From Micropterix aruncella (taxonomy: Eukaryota > Arthropoda > Insecta > Lepidoptera > Micropterigidae), in the NCBI GenBank assembly GCA_944548615.1, contig OX155950.1:35189259-35253258 (forward strand): a stretch of 64,000 nucleotides of DNA. The letters run 5' to 3'. Of the stretch, positions 10,465 to 22,257 are shown in pieces. Below the pieces are notes generated by a model. The model was not told the DNA's origin. It made no database searches and saw nothing but the letters and a program-made list of their open reading frames with translations. A program made the translations under genes and the position numbers. Every line of letters starts with the position of its first letter. Position 1 is the first letter of the stretch.

Positions 10465-11087
10465 TAAAAAAAATATTTTATTTTTTATTTTATTTTATTT
10501 CTGGAAACATACAGCGCATACAATTGAAACGTGTGCATAAACATAATGTAGAAAAAGAGAAAAACATTACGCCAATAATCGTTTCCTATGAAATTAACAG
10601 ATTTCCGCATATTACGCATTTGGATTTCGGCATATTAAACTTAAAAATTAATTATAAAATAAACTAAGTACATGTTAAATAGAAAATTAAAATAGAAAAC
10701 CGATGGGAGAGGTAGGGAATTGGAAGTGATTAAGAAGAAGGAGTTAGACGATGGTATGTGTATATGTATATAGATATAAATAAAGATATAAATAGGTCTT
10801 ATAGTGGGTATATAGATACAGATATTTATTGATGTTTATAGTTTTTTTTAGATATATAATAAATATTTATAAATATTTGTAGTAGCTACTGATAAGTTGC
10901 ATGAAAATTATATAACTAAGAAAGATAGATGTTAACAAGCTCGTTAGGTGCAATTGATTTAAATAATTCTTTAACGAACGTCGGTTGGTTGAGGTTGAAA
11001 ATGTCGATGGTGGAGAAACGAGAGTCGTACGTGCACATTATCCTATAAGCGATGGAATTTTTCCCGTAGTTAAAATGAGTCGGGTTT
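10465..11087 (-). pseudogene. LINE RT C-terminus plus 3' UTR and tail
   Basis: Minus-strand codons from about 11087 to a TAG at 10916-10918 read NYGKNSIAYRIMCTYDSRF then STIDIFNLNQPTFVKELF, the C-terminal end of a CR1/Jockey-like ORF2, closely matching the layout at 12447-12707 and 20956-21470. About 430 bp of 3' UTR follow, ending in TTTTATTTTA runs (10478-10500) next to CTGGAAACATACAGCGC, a boundary seen again at 30903-30925. Short and 5' truncated. Confidence 0.75.
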
Positions 11088-11159
11088 TATGTATGTTACC
11101 TAATAACTCACGATCGGCTAACCCGATTTGGATGATTCTTCTTTTGTTTTGTTCGTAAT

Positions 11160-11991
11160 CACTTCGGTCTTACTATAGGCAATAAAAAATCCGGAAAATC
11201 TCTCGGAAAAGTGAGAAAAATGTGAAAAACCGAAAATTATTTTAGTACTAAGCTTGATCATAGATGGCGTTGCTTGACAAGAAAAAAAAATCGAAAATCA
11301 AGATGGCGGTACAGTTAACATTTGACAGTTAAGTTGAATTTTACGATTTCTTGATAGCGTTTACGTGATTCTGAAGGTAAATCAACTGAATTAAATGAAT
11401 TTGTGTAACTCGTGAAGAGAGGTTCGAGCAACTGAAAGCGATGAGCGTCGCCAAAAATTGAATAAAGCGGCACGGATCCGTAATGTTGCAGTGCGAAGAC
11501 GATTGAATTTGAGACAAAACACATACAGAGAGGCAATCTATTATGACCTGACGAAACAATACAGCGATTATAAATGCATGCAAATTGGAGAAATGGACCA
11601 TTTGTGCCAATATTGCAATGCATTGAAGTACCGCCACGAGCCACTCGCTTTGTGTTGCGCAGGGGGTAAAATGAGATTGACACCATTGGTTCCATTAGGA
11701 TCGTTCGTGTCTGGAAATGCACCAGATTCTAAGAATTTTATGTCTAACATTCTCTGTCAAACAAAATCGTACTTTTTACACACTTTTCTCCTCCATTTAG
11801 GACACAAATGGCAATTGATGAAACTGCTCTTTTGGTGAGACAAAAAATAAACAATCAGACTGCTTTCAATGAAGAATTTAAACAAACAATGCAAATTTCA
11901 AACAACTGTCGATGAAAATTACCTATGTTAACGCCATCTGCTGCTAAGCGAACAAATTCGTGGCGAGACGAAGTTCGCCGGGTTCCGCTAG
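11160..11991 (+). mobile_element. Helitron remnant with 3' terminus
   Basis: The 3' end is canonical: hairpin GGCGA..TCGCC (11972-11980 area) followed by CTAG at 11988-11991, with T next, as expected for insertion between A and T. The frame at 11410-11838 is Helitron-like. The 5' boundary is not clear; a TC start near 11168 or 11180 is possible. Internally deleted. Confidence 0.75.
11410..11838 (+). pseudogene. Helitron replicase/helicase N-terminal fragment
   Basis: Open frame without a clear ATG. It carries a basic leader (RRQKLNKAARIRNVAVRRR) followed by IGEMDHLCQYCNALKYRHE, LALCCAGGKMRLTPL. The pair C..C, then CC..GK.. before a proline-rich step is the N-terminal zinc-binding pattern of Helitron proteins. 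Rep and helicase domains are absent, so only the first fifth or less of a full protein remains. Confidence 0.75.
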
Positions 11992-12146
11992 TTATATAAT
12001 AATATCGTTTAGTAATATGAAAAGTATTGCAAATTTATAATATTACAAGAAAATACCTTTAAAAGAAAAAAAACACACAAAACCGGAAAAAAATACGAAA
12101 AATGACTAGTAGGTAGCTGCCTAAAATGCTACTACATCTAAACATT

Positions 12147-12707
12147 TATTTTATTTTATTTTTATTTTATAGCAAACTTACAGCTAGTAAATATATGATA
12201 CTAGTATTTTAAAAACATATTTACTATCCTACGAATAGTTTGCAATGCTTGCATTACAAATTAACAGAAATAACATGAACATGTTGATAGTAGAAAAAAA
12301 ATATAATAAAGCTAATATTAATATAAGGGTAATAAAAGTAATAAATAAATAAGTTGTTAATAAGGTTATTTGGTTAGAGCAAAATAGATGTATGAGTAAT
12401 TGGAAAATAATGTTTATTATACATAATGATATAATAAAATAGTATGTTATAATAATCTAATTCTGTACATTAGGATGGCAGTTAGTGAAATATTAAGAAG
12501 TAGGAGATAGGCTAGGATCGAGTCTTTTATTACATTAATGGAATCATAAAATATATCTAATTCTTTACACGATTTATCAAAAACGCGACACATTCTAGTA
12601 AGAAGTCTATTCGACCCGATGTTGTTATTGCAACATGTATATCTTCGGGGTACTGTATACCTGAAGTCATGGTTAATAGACACGATCAGGTCGCTAACGT
12701 TGTTCAC
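12147..12707 (-). pseudogene. LINE RT C-terminus plus 3' UTR and tail
   Basis: Minus-strand frame 12707-12447 has HDFRYTVPRRYTCCNNNIGS, then RMCRVFDK and LDIFYDSINVIKDSI, the same C-terminal pattern as at 20956-21470. The tail shows as TTTTATTTTATTTTTATTTT at 12149-12168. A 3' UTR of about 280 bp lies between. No RT core left. Confidence 0.75.
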
Positions 12708-12764
12708 TTATAAGTGTAGTTTAATATGCTATATTAAAGCGGCCACAGTGCAGTGGAGCCTGTT

Positions 12765-13345
12765 CCAGATAACTGCGGCATGATGTGACAGTGTATGGTA
12801 CGGTATGATATAGAGGCAACGCTTTAATATCTTCATGAACCGGTGACACATGGTTTCGTGCAGCTTGGGCCACAAGAACCACTTTGTTATCTGAACGGCT
12901 TACCTCACGATTCAGCTCCTATTCAGAAACCTCCTAGAGTGGAAGGCTACCCCGGGTAAGACTCTCGGTCTCAGGTGTCAAAGCTGGTGGACCAGTTTCT
13001 CTCGGCGGGATTGCATCCCGGCGCCACTGGACGGATTGCGCACCGGTCGGCGAAGCCGATCGGTTGTGCATTCTGACTAATTTCTGAAGGGGTCTGGAGA
13101 CTATGGAAATACACTATTTCTTTATATCCTGCCAACACTGGTAGTTAGTGGGTGAGGCTGACCGCTGTTTACCTTTCCCGATGCCTCGCCGTAAGGCATC
13201 GGTCTCTAACGGGTTGCTGGTGAACTAGACAGAAGATTATCTTGTTCCTATGTCTTCTACGCTGATCCCACGGCTGAAAGAACGATCATATATCGTTATA
13301 CCAGCCGGGGTGACGGGTTTACCCGTTGTAGTCGACACCGCCCTA
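12765..13345 (-). repeat. Family X repeat, copy 2 (short form)
   Basis: Minus-strand unit in head-to-tail tandem with copy 3; the junction is at about 13345. The central segment present in copies 1, 3, 4 and 9 is missing. It begins GGTGTCGACTACAACGGG on the minus strand, with the stem ACGGGTAAACCCGT and a second stem AACGA..TCGTT. Confidence 0.85.
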
Positions 13346-14047
13346 CTGTCTTCATGAACTGGGAGCTAATGGTCCCTGTTACAGTGGGCCACTAAGACCA
13401 ATTTGTTCAGGGTCGGTCAAACTCCCGGGTCAACACCTATCCGGCGGCCTCCGCGTATGAAGTGGGAGCCCGGGTAGGACTCTGGCCTGCGGGCCAGTTT
13501 TTATGTTCTGGAGACAATCTTCTGGCGCTCCTGGACGATTGCGCACGGTGCGGCGTCAGTCAATCGATTGTGCATTCTGACTGACAGTCGGGGGTGGTCT
13601 GGAAACAGTACTGTTTCATATAGAGCGGGGGCAGTTGCTTCACCTTATAGCGACTGCTCTTGAAACGACCAATCGGCTACCCGATTCCGAGTAGCAGCCG
13701 GATAAAGGGCGCCGTGGTCCGCGATATATTCGACAAACGCCGTATCACCGCTTCGTAAGGGAGAGGACTGCGCAAGCGACCTCGAACCCGTAACCATTCG
13801 GGAGACCGGAGTAATTTGGTTGCAAATGGTAGCAACGGCGCGAGTGTCGGCCCGCTGTGTGACGAACCGAATCTCGATGTAAGGCGTTGGTCTCTTACGG
13901 GCATGTGGCGGAACTTGGCGGTGGACCATTTCGTTATAAGTCTTCTGCGCTTACCTCAAGAGAGACAGAACTATAAAATTTCGTTAAAACTTCCTGAGGT
14001 GACAGGATCGCCCATTGTAGTCGACAGCTCTAGTTGTCCTTATGAAC
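13346..14047 (-). repeat. Family X repeat, copy 3 (long form)
   Basis: About 700 bp on the minus strand. Contains the long central segment (CGCTTGCGCAGTCCTCTCCC in minus sense, CACGGCGCCC region). Frames of up to 94 codons on both strands are incidental to its GC content. Confidence 0.85.
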
Positions 14048-14055
14048 CTGGTTTT

Positions 14056-15840
14056 ATATAAATTTCGATCTAATGGAATTTAAGTCACAGAGTAGCAATT
14101 CATAGCTACATCTATGTAACCCCTGTGAAAAGCCAATATAATATTTGAAACATATGTCCAGTTAAAAATAATTCAAACCAAACATATGGAAAACCACCGG
14201 TATTTTCAGTACCCGGCCTAATGGTCGAGTTTAGTTGATAATGATATGAGCGGTTAAAGACGCTTATAAATATGTATAATGGCATCGAAGGGGCAAATCG
14301 ATCAAGATTACATTTCAGGCTTATGTAGAATTGATGACTAAATATCGTTTAATGTGGCTGCGATGAATAAATCATGCGACTCCTCGAAATCTGACTCGCA
14401 TGCAATATTAAAGAATTAAATCGTAAAAACTCTAGGAAAGCTGTACATCAAAGTAAGCAAGAAAGTGATATTTTATTTTCGAATATTTTTTTCACTTTAT
14501 CAGATGTTTGTTTATAGAAGATTAGTCTACAAGAAAAACTGAGTTGAAAACAGGCAATATATTTTTTTATGAGTTACCCAGTAATAAACGAGAAAATGCA
14601 TTTTATTTCAATTTTAAAATTATCGGTGTTTTTCTTCTCAGTAACAAAGTTTGAAATAAAAAAAAAACGTAATGGTGTTTAACTAAATTTTTATTTCAAA
14701 AAATCTGTTCCTAACCAAAATGGCCTAAATCGAGAAACAAACAAAAAAAAATTAATAATATCACTTTTTTCACTTTGATTAAAAATGAATAAAAATAATA
14801 AATTACTTGAATAAAAATGCCGAACGTGCTTAACAGTTTAATTAAACCATTGTAAACTTCATATGAATAGCAGCTTTCAGCCAATTGATATGGTTCATTT
14901 TTGAATGATATAAGATAGGCCACCCATACTAGAAATACCTGTCCTATAACAAGCTGAGTGTGAAATGTATACGTTATAGTTAAATGAGGATAAAGGGCAA
15001 ACGATGAGGTGTAAGCTCGGGGCCAATGTGCTACCTAGTAGTAAATGAGATTACTGAGAGTTTCGACTTGTTTAGGCCGTTTTGACAGTCATTATTACGA
15101 ATGTGCCGAAAAATTATTTATTTTTTGATAAAGGAATAAATCTGGTAAATGTGATTTAACGTAACTCTATTTTTATTGCATATCAGTTTGTTTTTTGTCA
15201 ATTATGTTTCATACAGTATCAGTCAGGTTTTTGTGATATACTTTGTCTAAGATGAAGCCATTTAGAGATTTTATCACTAAGTCAGTGATAAATGCACTAA
15301 ATCAAAATACTATTGATGGCGATTCACATTTTTTACAAGCTTTTATTTAGGTTGCAATATTTATTAGTTTGTTTAGGTTAAATTTTGCAAGCTGAATTAG
15401 AACCACTTCCACTTATTTTATGAACTTGAAATTTTACACGTTTTATTTTTTTATTTAGTTTATTTGTCGCAAACAATACTCTAATAATACATTGTTTATC
15501 ACTAATAATTTTACATTAATTCTTATTACAATATAATATCTTAAGCGTACTCCGCAGCTTGATCCATGATTGCGTGTGTGCAGTTTATCTCATGATTCAC
15601 AAAAGAAGTATCAGTATAAAAAAAATATGCGTAAAAATTATCAAAGCAAAAAAAAAACAAAAACTTTACAGAAACTTGTGAAATACAATTAATTAAAAAA
15701 ATAATAATTTGAGATGAAATATGGTCTGAAATAATATATTAAAAACAAAAACATACGTTAAATTATTAATTTGTCTCATAATCATGTCAGGTTAAAGAAA
15801 TCAATATTATCGGTTATAGTGTTGTATAACCGGCATGTAC
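14056..15840. other. AT-rich stretch without recognisable gene
   Basis: No motif, terminal repeat or long frame convinced me. The 70-codon minus frame at 14711-14923 is low complexity. Confidence 0.45.
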
Positions 15841-16310
15841 GTGAAATAGGATGTTAGTTCAGTTCCGATGACAACGCATTTTTATGGTGAGCATGGCCTG
15901 AATCTACATACAGGATAGGCTCCTGACGAGAATTCTCTTCCACGGTCAACAGCAAAGACACACAATTTTGTGTACGAATTAAGTTAAGATAGCCCTTTCT
16001 AAATTTCACTATGACATATCTGCTGCACCCAGGGTACTCCTCAGCGGTCAACGAGGAGACGAGGGGACTCTTGAACGGTGAACAGCACAGAAACCAAATT
16101 TTGTATACGCAATTAATTATGATAGCCAGTTCTCAACTTCACTGCGATAGGGCTGCTGCATCCAGGGTTGGCTTCCAACGAGGGGACTCCTTAAGGGTCA
16201 ACAGTACAAACACGAATTATGTTTAGCATTCAATTATGATAGCCCGTTCTAAGTTCCACTATGATTGGCTGCTGCACCTAGGGTTGGCTCGGGACAGAGC
16301 ACTTTAATAA
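15841..16310 (+). repeat. Tandem minisatellite, locus 1
   Basis: About three and a half units of roughly 120 bp. Each has GCTGCTGCACC.AGGGTTGGC, GAGGGGACTCCT..CGGTCAACAG, a CACGAAATT-type step and ATGATAGCC.GTTCTAA. It starts with a flank containing GTTCAGTTCCGATGACAA that is also present, inverted, at 44130-44170 and 52155-52175. Confidence 0.85.
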
Positions 16311-17365
16311 AAGCTGGTTTTTAAAAATGTGTTTTTACTATTAACTTATTACACTTTAAAAAGCAAACCGACTGACCATCCGGTCGCATAGTACCGCGGT
16401 GGTAGCTACAATGTAGTCCGATCGTACCAATTTTTAACATGTACTAAAATAGATAATCTTAACTTCTTACACTAGAGATGTATTGTTACAGGTTTGATAA
16501 ATATTATTTCACTTTATATTAATAGAATGCTAGTTTGAAACTCTAAAATATCCTCAAGATCCTAAATACACATTCCTATAAATATATCATAATATTATTC
16601 TAGGAACATTTCTCACCAACAATAGGATCGTATTTGTACCATTCGCGTCGGCAGCATTCAAATTCGGATAGTAATGCAAGACATGCTCTACGTGATGTGA
16701 GACTTAAAGTACCATGGAATATTCTAATGCCTAAAAGAAGACACTTCGTTACTCATAGGGTAAATATCTCTGGCGTATCTTGAAATAACTATTAATGCTA
16801 GTACTGGGGTGAGCCACAATTCCACAGATTTCCAGTCTATACCAGTAAACGAGGGCCCTCATATTTAGGTAAATAAAAATGTGATTTTGAATCTTTAAAT
16901 CTTTGCCGAGTTACATACTCAGCCAGTTTTTCGATATTTTCTATTTATTATTACGAAAATATGCAAATTCTTCTCTGTTGTTATATTTTGGCTCAATAAT
17001 ACTTGAAAATAGCTTTCCTTATATAGAAAATAAAATATACAAACAGTACCATTTATTATACGAAGATTTAGTAGGAATTAGATCACAGATATTTGAATCA
17101 TCTTTCCAGGAAAATTTCCTGACATTCGTGCGAGGAGCGTGCTAACGAAACGCCCGGCCCTCTAGTACGCTACCAGAGAGAAATGGACAACATCGAAAGC
17201 GGTATGAATCTCCATGTGCGTTGGGTTTATAAGTGTGGTAGAAGCTCGGGTACGTAGAAGCTCGGGTAGGTAGAAGCTCGCCGGGTAGGTAGAATACAGT
17301 ATTATATGACAAAAAAAACGATCTTTTTAAAGGAAGTACGCTAGTAGCGCAACATATGGAATACC
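16311..17365. other. No gene seen
   Basis: AT-rich, without repeat copies that I can match. A short GC-richer patch (16360-16430) follows the minisatellite. Confidence 0.4.
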
Positions 17366-17396
17366 ACCCACATACACCCTTAAACACACGCACACA

Positions 17397-17435
<39 letters not shown>

Positions 17436-17540
17436 ACTCTCAATCAAACACACACGCACACACTCACACCCACAAACCCTTCCATACATATCTTCTCTCT
17501 ATCTCTATCACTCTCTCACATACACTTACACATCATAGAC
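17366..17540. repeat. CA/CT microsatellite
   Basis: CACACA and CTCTCT runs, longest CA tract at about 17411-17437. Frames across it are spurious. Confidence 0.9.
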
Positions 17541-18045
17541 AAACATCATAAATGAAAATATAGACAAACAGACATAATTTTTGAAATAACAAACACAAAC
17601 ACAAGTTGAACGTCAATTTAGTTTTCTTTTATTAATATGTTTTAAATATCTTTTTCTAACTCTAAAATACACTTTCTATTATATACCTATCTTTATTTGC
17701 ACTTTACGATCCACAATATTATGTAAGAATAATATTGTAAACCATTAGAGATATTGGCTAAAAGTTCATGATTTGTATAAATATTATTTGTACCTACTTA
17801 TAAGCGCTGTATATTTCTTGAAAATAAAAGGCAATCCTCTGGTATACTTTTTGGTTTTCTTTGTATTGTATTGTTTAGCATATTTTGAAATCCTTATATA
17901 CCAAATAATTTAAAACATCATTGGCTTTACTACTGTTATATATTATGCTTATACGTTATTTTTTATGCTGTATGTTTTTACCAAAAAAAAAAAAACTTTT
18001 TCTCGACTTGCTTTCAAAAAAATCGAGTTTCAGGTGCGGATCAAA
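17541..18045. other. AT-rich stretch without gene
   Basis: Nothing recognised apart from an A run at 17982-17995. Confidence 0.4.
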
Positions 18046-18094
18046 AAACACACATCCTGTTTATTATCATGGATAATAAACAGGATGTGTGTTT
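18046..18094. repeat. Perfect 23-bp stem hairpin, 3-nt loop
   Basis: Left arm 18046-18068 and right arm 18072-18094 are perfect complements (arm core ACACACATCCTGTTTATTAT), loop ATG. No protein context. It is too short and too perfect for a typical microRNA precursor; a recent foldback duplication is more likely. Confidence 0.9.
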
Positions 18095-18189
18095 GACAAG
18101 GATAATGGCATTATACATAGCACCTATCCTGTTATTTTGGGAAACAATTATAAAAAGGTCAAGTTGAGTTTTTTTTTTTTTTGAACAAT

Positions 18190-18240
18190 GATTAGGGTTG
18201 CCACTGGGTAGGGGGGGGGGGGGGTGGAGACAATCGATGG
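18190..18240. repeat. Poly-G tract
   Basis: Run of about 15 G near 18211-18225 inside GTTGCCACTGGGTA...TGGAGA. Similar G runs occur inside the MITE at 32.5 kb and the hAT element at 60.7 kb. Confidence 0.7.
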
Positions 18241-18907
18241 GGGTTGCTGTGAAAATTCATTTCAAGAGTTTGTTTATTGTACATACTAACAAAAATAGCT
18301 TCTTTATCGTGGATCTATACATTCGTGTGTATATATACACTCCGATATACCTATATGTATCTGCATTGGTGTCTTAGTCGTCATAATCGTTTTTTTATGA
18401 GGCTGTTTCTACGGTTTCTTGGTAAGTTATCCGTGGCACTTTCGCAAGTTTGTCTCTGGCGCTAACGCCATCCGCGCCGAGGCGCGACATAGGGCGCGTC
18501 ATTACTTTCACGTGATATTAAATGAGCGGGCTAAGTGAGGAGACTTCTATCGCGCGTGTTTTTAATGGACGCGCTGAGAGGGCGACGCGAGGAATGGGCG
18601 GAGAGAACTAAATTAAAAGCAAATATGGAGGCACTTCACACTTTCCCTCTATTTGCGCCCCGAGCAGTGACTAACTCGAATTTATGGTTTATGTCCCACT
18701 GGATAAATGAAACAAGAGTCATTCAGATTAGGATTTTGCTGACATAGAAATAAAATATAGGGAGAAAAAAAGTTAGCTTTAGAAATAATTATTTTTTTAT
18801 TTATAAAGGTGAATTATTAGTGACATCTTTGTAGTACGTGAATCAATACAAACAAATTAAAACTTTAGTTTTTAAAAAATCGGGAAAAAAAATAACTTTA
18901 AAAAGCG
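18241..18907. other. Partly GC-rich noncoding DNA
   Basis: 18430-18740 is GC-richer than its surroundings and has no second copy in the window. No reliable coding frame. Confidence 0.35.
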
Positions 18908-19002
18908 TTGAACGCGCTGCGCCATTTAGCGGTAGGTAAAATATCGCGAATAAACAATATTTGCCAAATTTCATTTACTGCTAGATGGTGCAGCGCGCTC
19001 AA
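18908..19002. repeat. Inverted repeat, 27-bp arms
   Basis: 18908-18934 and 18976-19002 are complementary with four mismatches (TTGAACGCGCTGCGCCATTT against the complement of AGATGGTGCAGCGCGCTCAA). The 41-bp spacer is AT-rich. Could be a small foldback element. Confidence 0.8.
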
Positions 19003-19515
19003 TACTTGTGAAACTTTTATTTAACAGTCAAATTATACATATTTTTTAAAAATAAAATTGTATATTTCTTGCTTTTCAAAAGAAATTGAGTTGCTTACCT
19101 GCTTGTACTGATTCATCCACTACAAGGATGTCACTAATAAAAACTCACGGTATATATTATCTATCTCTTTTAATACTTTCCGTTCCGTAATGAAATTTCA
19201 AGATAGTTCCAAACTTAACTGGAAGTATATTGCCATTTTTTTAGATAAACTCTCTGTAAGTAATATAGTGTTGCATAATAAATATTACGCGTTGTCAAAC
19301 CATACATTCGTATTCCATTCAGATCGGAGATTCAGGTAGGAATGTTCGGAACATTATGAAATTTGACGTAGTTTCACAAAAAAAATATTATGTTCGTCGA
19401 TATACATTGTGTATGTTTTTAAAACATTTTTGCACACATTTTGAGTAAATCTAAAACCATTGCATGCAGAAAAATGCTGATAAGAGTATCAAGACTTTTT
19501 TAGCAATGAATACTG

Positions 19516-19605
19516 GTAACGTCCATAGCCACGTTGAAATTAAGCAGCTGCGGGCGTGGTCAGTACAATGATGGATGATAGACTGTGTATTTTCACGGGA
19601 TGTTA
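19516..19605 (+). rRNA. 5S rRNA pseudogene (internally deleted)
   Basis: AACGTCCATAGCCACGTTGA matches the 5' end of animal 5S rRNA; it is followed directly by AATTAAGCAGCTGCGGGCGT and GGTCAGTAC..GATGG, the internal control region, then a degraded 3' part ending CACGGGATGTTAT. Relative to the normal 120-nt gene about 25-30 nt between the first helix and box A are deleted. Single copy here, no flanking 5S array. It could instead be the head of a 5S-derived SINE. Confidence 0.7.
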
Positions 19606-20605
19606 TAAAGCCGTCGACCTGGAGGATAATTGTCATCGAATTAGGTAAGGCCGTCAAAGGCAAGGTTTTGATTTCAAACTTGTATAAAAATTTACGCCAG
19701 ACTTCGTCTCGTATAACAAACAGGCTTCGTTATAGCTCGCGAGTCAGCGCACCGCGTCCTTGTCTACTCTGCTGCTCGTCTGGCTTGCCAAGCGGTTGCA
19801 ATACGGGAACATCAGGAGCGAAATGCACAACGAAACAAAACATAAGCCGCATTTGTTTGACAGCCCCCCTTTTCCTCAAGGCGACACCCTCAAACTTAAA
19901 TCAGTTCTCCGCATTGAAGAATCAGATTTCCATTTTTTGACGCTAAAATAACGAAACGCCATGGATAAAATGTTTGGAAAAATATGCACCCGTCTCTAAG
20001 ATGCTCCCGGCTAATTTATATAAAATATTAACTTTATGAGAAGGATTTTCTTTGCATTTAGTATTTTTTCATCCTCAGCTCCTACGTCTCTATCTTTCTT
20101 AGTCTTATATTTCGACTTTCCTTTGAATCGCATTACTTTTTGTTCATCAAACAAGAACCGACCCGTTAGATCCTATGATTATCAGCATCAGCTTTTGGAC
20201 AACTAATTTTATTTATATGTACTATAGTTAAGAATTGACTTTGAATTACCCGGCAACGACCACAACGACACTAGGATTGACTGTAACAGATAGTGCAAAA
20301 GTGGTACCTCAAAGTCGTAAGTCCGCTATTGCAAATTCGTATTATTTTTACAATAGTTTAAAAAAAAAATAATAAAAAAGTGTACTATGTAACATAACAC
20401 TGTTATAACACTGGTATTACTCCAGAACAGACTGTCGTCTAGTGGAGCTGATAAAATCAATCAAATCTGTACTTTTTTTGCTTCGCAAACAATGATTAAC
20501 TATTTGCTCTTTTCTATACTGTAATATTTATGTCAAATTTTTGTTTTGGATTTAGATAAAATAAAAACTAACTATTTAAATATATATATATATTGCTTTT
20601 AGTAT
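19606..20605. other. No gene seen
   Basis: The 121-codon frame 19575-19940 overlaps the 5S remnant and has no recognisable motif. The remainder is AT-rich. If the 5S copy is a SINE head, its body would lie just after 19605. Confidence 0.4.
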
Positions 20606-21470
20606 TATATTTATTTATTTTAATGTATTTTCTTTTATTCAGGAAAATAACAGTGTATAAAAGTAAGTAGCCAAACAAGATAGATATACAAATTACACCA
20701 GAGACAATTTTCCACTAAATGATAACATCAAGATTATCTAAGTGATAAGAGAAAGAAAAAAACGAGAAAAGAAAGAGGATAGGAATGGAGGGACAAGGAA
20801 GGGAAGGAGGAATATAGTAAAAATAAATACATTATGTTGATGGGTGTCCACGTATTTAACAAATTTACCAGTACGATATTTGAAATTGAGACAGGTACGT
20901 TGGTATGAATAAATACAAGTGCAAACAGTAGTTAATAAGTAATAAATTTTAAATATTAAGTGTTAAATATCGCCCTCTTTAACAAATTTCTGAATCCAAT
21001 GTTCGATTCAGCGAAGATATCTATTGATGCATATCGATCATCGTAAACCCCACACACACGGTTTAAGAAAGAGTTTTTACGGTAGTTGTTATTGCAACGG
21101 CTAATGTGAAACAATGAGGACTGTCTTGTCGTTCTTGATGGGGTCCGGAAAAGTATTAGCTGCACCAAGTCCATGCAGTTTAATCTGTTGTTTATGATTT
21201 TATGTAGGAAGACTAGATCATGGTACATCCTTCGATCAGCCAAAGAAGTAAAGTTGTACGAGTGGTGAACGTTGATGCCGTAAGAATTGTTAAGTGTGAA
21301 GTAAAATCTATAGTTTAAATATTTCAAAAATTTAGTCTGGATGCGCTCGATTCTGTTATTATGGATGGCATATGAGGGGTTCCACACTTGCGAGCAGTAT
21401 TCAAGATGCGGGCGGGCGTAGGCATAGTAAAGCGTTTTAATAGTGTGAGGGCATGCCCTCAGAAGTATCT
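20606..21470 (-). pseudogene. LINE RT C-terminal region plus 3' UTR (CR1/Jockey-like)
   Basis: Codons from about 21470 run without a stop to 20956 on the minus strand: HTIKTLYYAYARPHLEYCSQ, VWNPSYAIHNNRIERIQ, KFLKYLNYRFYF, LADRRMYHDLVFLHKIIN, then NNNYRKNSFLNRVCGVYD and IDIFAES. This is the thumb and C-terminal region following the RT catalytic core. The 3' UTR runs to a TATTTATTTATTTTA tail at 20608-20622. The longest intact CR1/Jockey-like coding piece in the window; 5' truncated. Confidence 0.88.
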
Positions 21471-21960
21471 TATTGTATTTATTTATTTTTTGTAATAAAA
21501 ATTAAAAACAACTCGGAAATTAGAGATCGTTATAACATCGTCCTACCAATAATCCACGAATATATGTATTCGAAATAAAGCCATTTCTCAATTTAATATA
21601 ATGAAATAAAATAAATAATTCCTCTTCAGTGTCGGCAATTCAGTACTCGCGCTGCGGAAATCTAATAATAAACGCTCAGAGATGTGGAAATACGACGTGT
21701 GACATTTTTACGGCATATATGATCATGTCTTACACATCACATGCTCATGATTCGTAAGAGGGCACCCGTCTCGCAATTTTATGTGTTCACTGGAATTATA
21801 TGGGGCCCTGCTAGGATTATACTGCCTACTAAAAAATAAAGTGAAACACTCTACTTGACGAGCATAATAATTCCAAATATCGTGTAAAAGAAAAACACTA
21901 TTGCTAAGCCTCATGTATGGTGTATTCGGAATAAAAGAAGTTGGGTTTCATATATCAGTA
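21471..21960. other. No gene seen
   Basis: AT-rich with small A/T runs; no match to other repeats noticed. Confidence 0.35.
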
Positions 21961-22150
21961 TCACAATAAATAGGTTTGCAAACGAATTTTTCGCGTGAAG
22001 TTTGTAGCACCCGTCGTTTCGGCGATGTTGCAACCGCCATTATCCAGGGTAAATAGCTGTCGATCGTTATTTGTAGGCAGGCAAACTGCTGCCTGCTGCG
22101 GATTAACAACTCCGCAGATTATAACGGTAGTGGGGCGACGAATTCGGCGC
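21961..22150 (-). mobile_element. Penelope-like element 3' part, first half
   Basis: In minus sense it matches the segment beside the GIY-YIG frame at 55.5 kb: GCCGAAACGACGGGTGCTAC, the GGCG..CGCC stem and a terminal CGCGAAAAATTCGTTTGC. The match resumes at 22967, across an insertion. Confidence 0.8.
22009..22050 (-). ncRNA. Hammerhead-like core in Penelope terminus (degenerate)
   Basis: Minus-strand order: ACCC, TGGATAA, stem GGCG..CGCC with loop containing GTTGCAAC, GAAAC, GAC, GGGT. The layout equals stem I, a 7-nt core, stem II, GAAA, a minimal stem III and stem I'. Two or more invariant core bases of an active hammerhead (CTGANGA) differ, so activity is doubtful. Confidence 0.4.
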
Positions 22151-22173
22151 ACTTCTCATCGAATTCTCATTCT

Positions 22174-22200
22174 ATCACCATAACAGAAAGTTATGGTGAT
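22174..22200. repeat. 11-bp stem hairpin
   Basis: ATCACCATAAC and GTTATGGTGAT around the loop AGAAA, near the left end of the insertion. Confidence 0.85.
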
Positions 22201-22257
22201 TCTCATCCTACCACCATATCACCATATATGAGGACATAAATGTGTAAAAAGGGACCT

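Noticed and set aside
11168..11182. Exact 5' end of the Helitron at 11.2-12.0 kb
   Set aside because: Two TC starts are possible and neither could be confirmed; left open.
13645..13929. 94-codon frame in family X copy 3
   Set aside because: Overlapping open frames on both strands in GC-rich repeat DNA, not conserved between copies.
15841..16310. CRISPR-like array
   Set aside because: Units are contiguous 120-bp minisatellite repeats without short repeat/unique spacer structure, in a eukaryotic sequence.
17142..17538. Cys/Val- and His/Thr-rich frames
   Set aside because: Translations of the CA/CT microsatellite.
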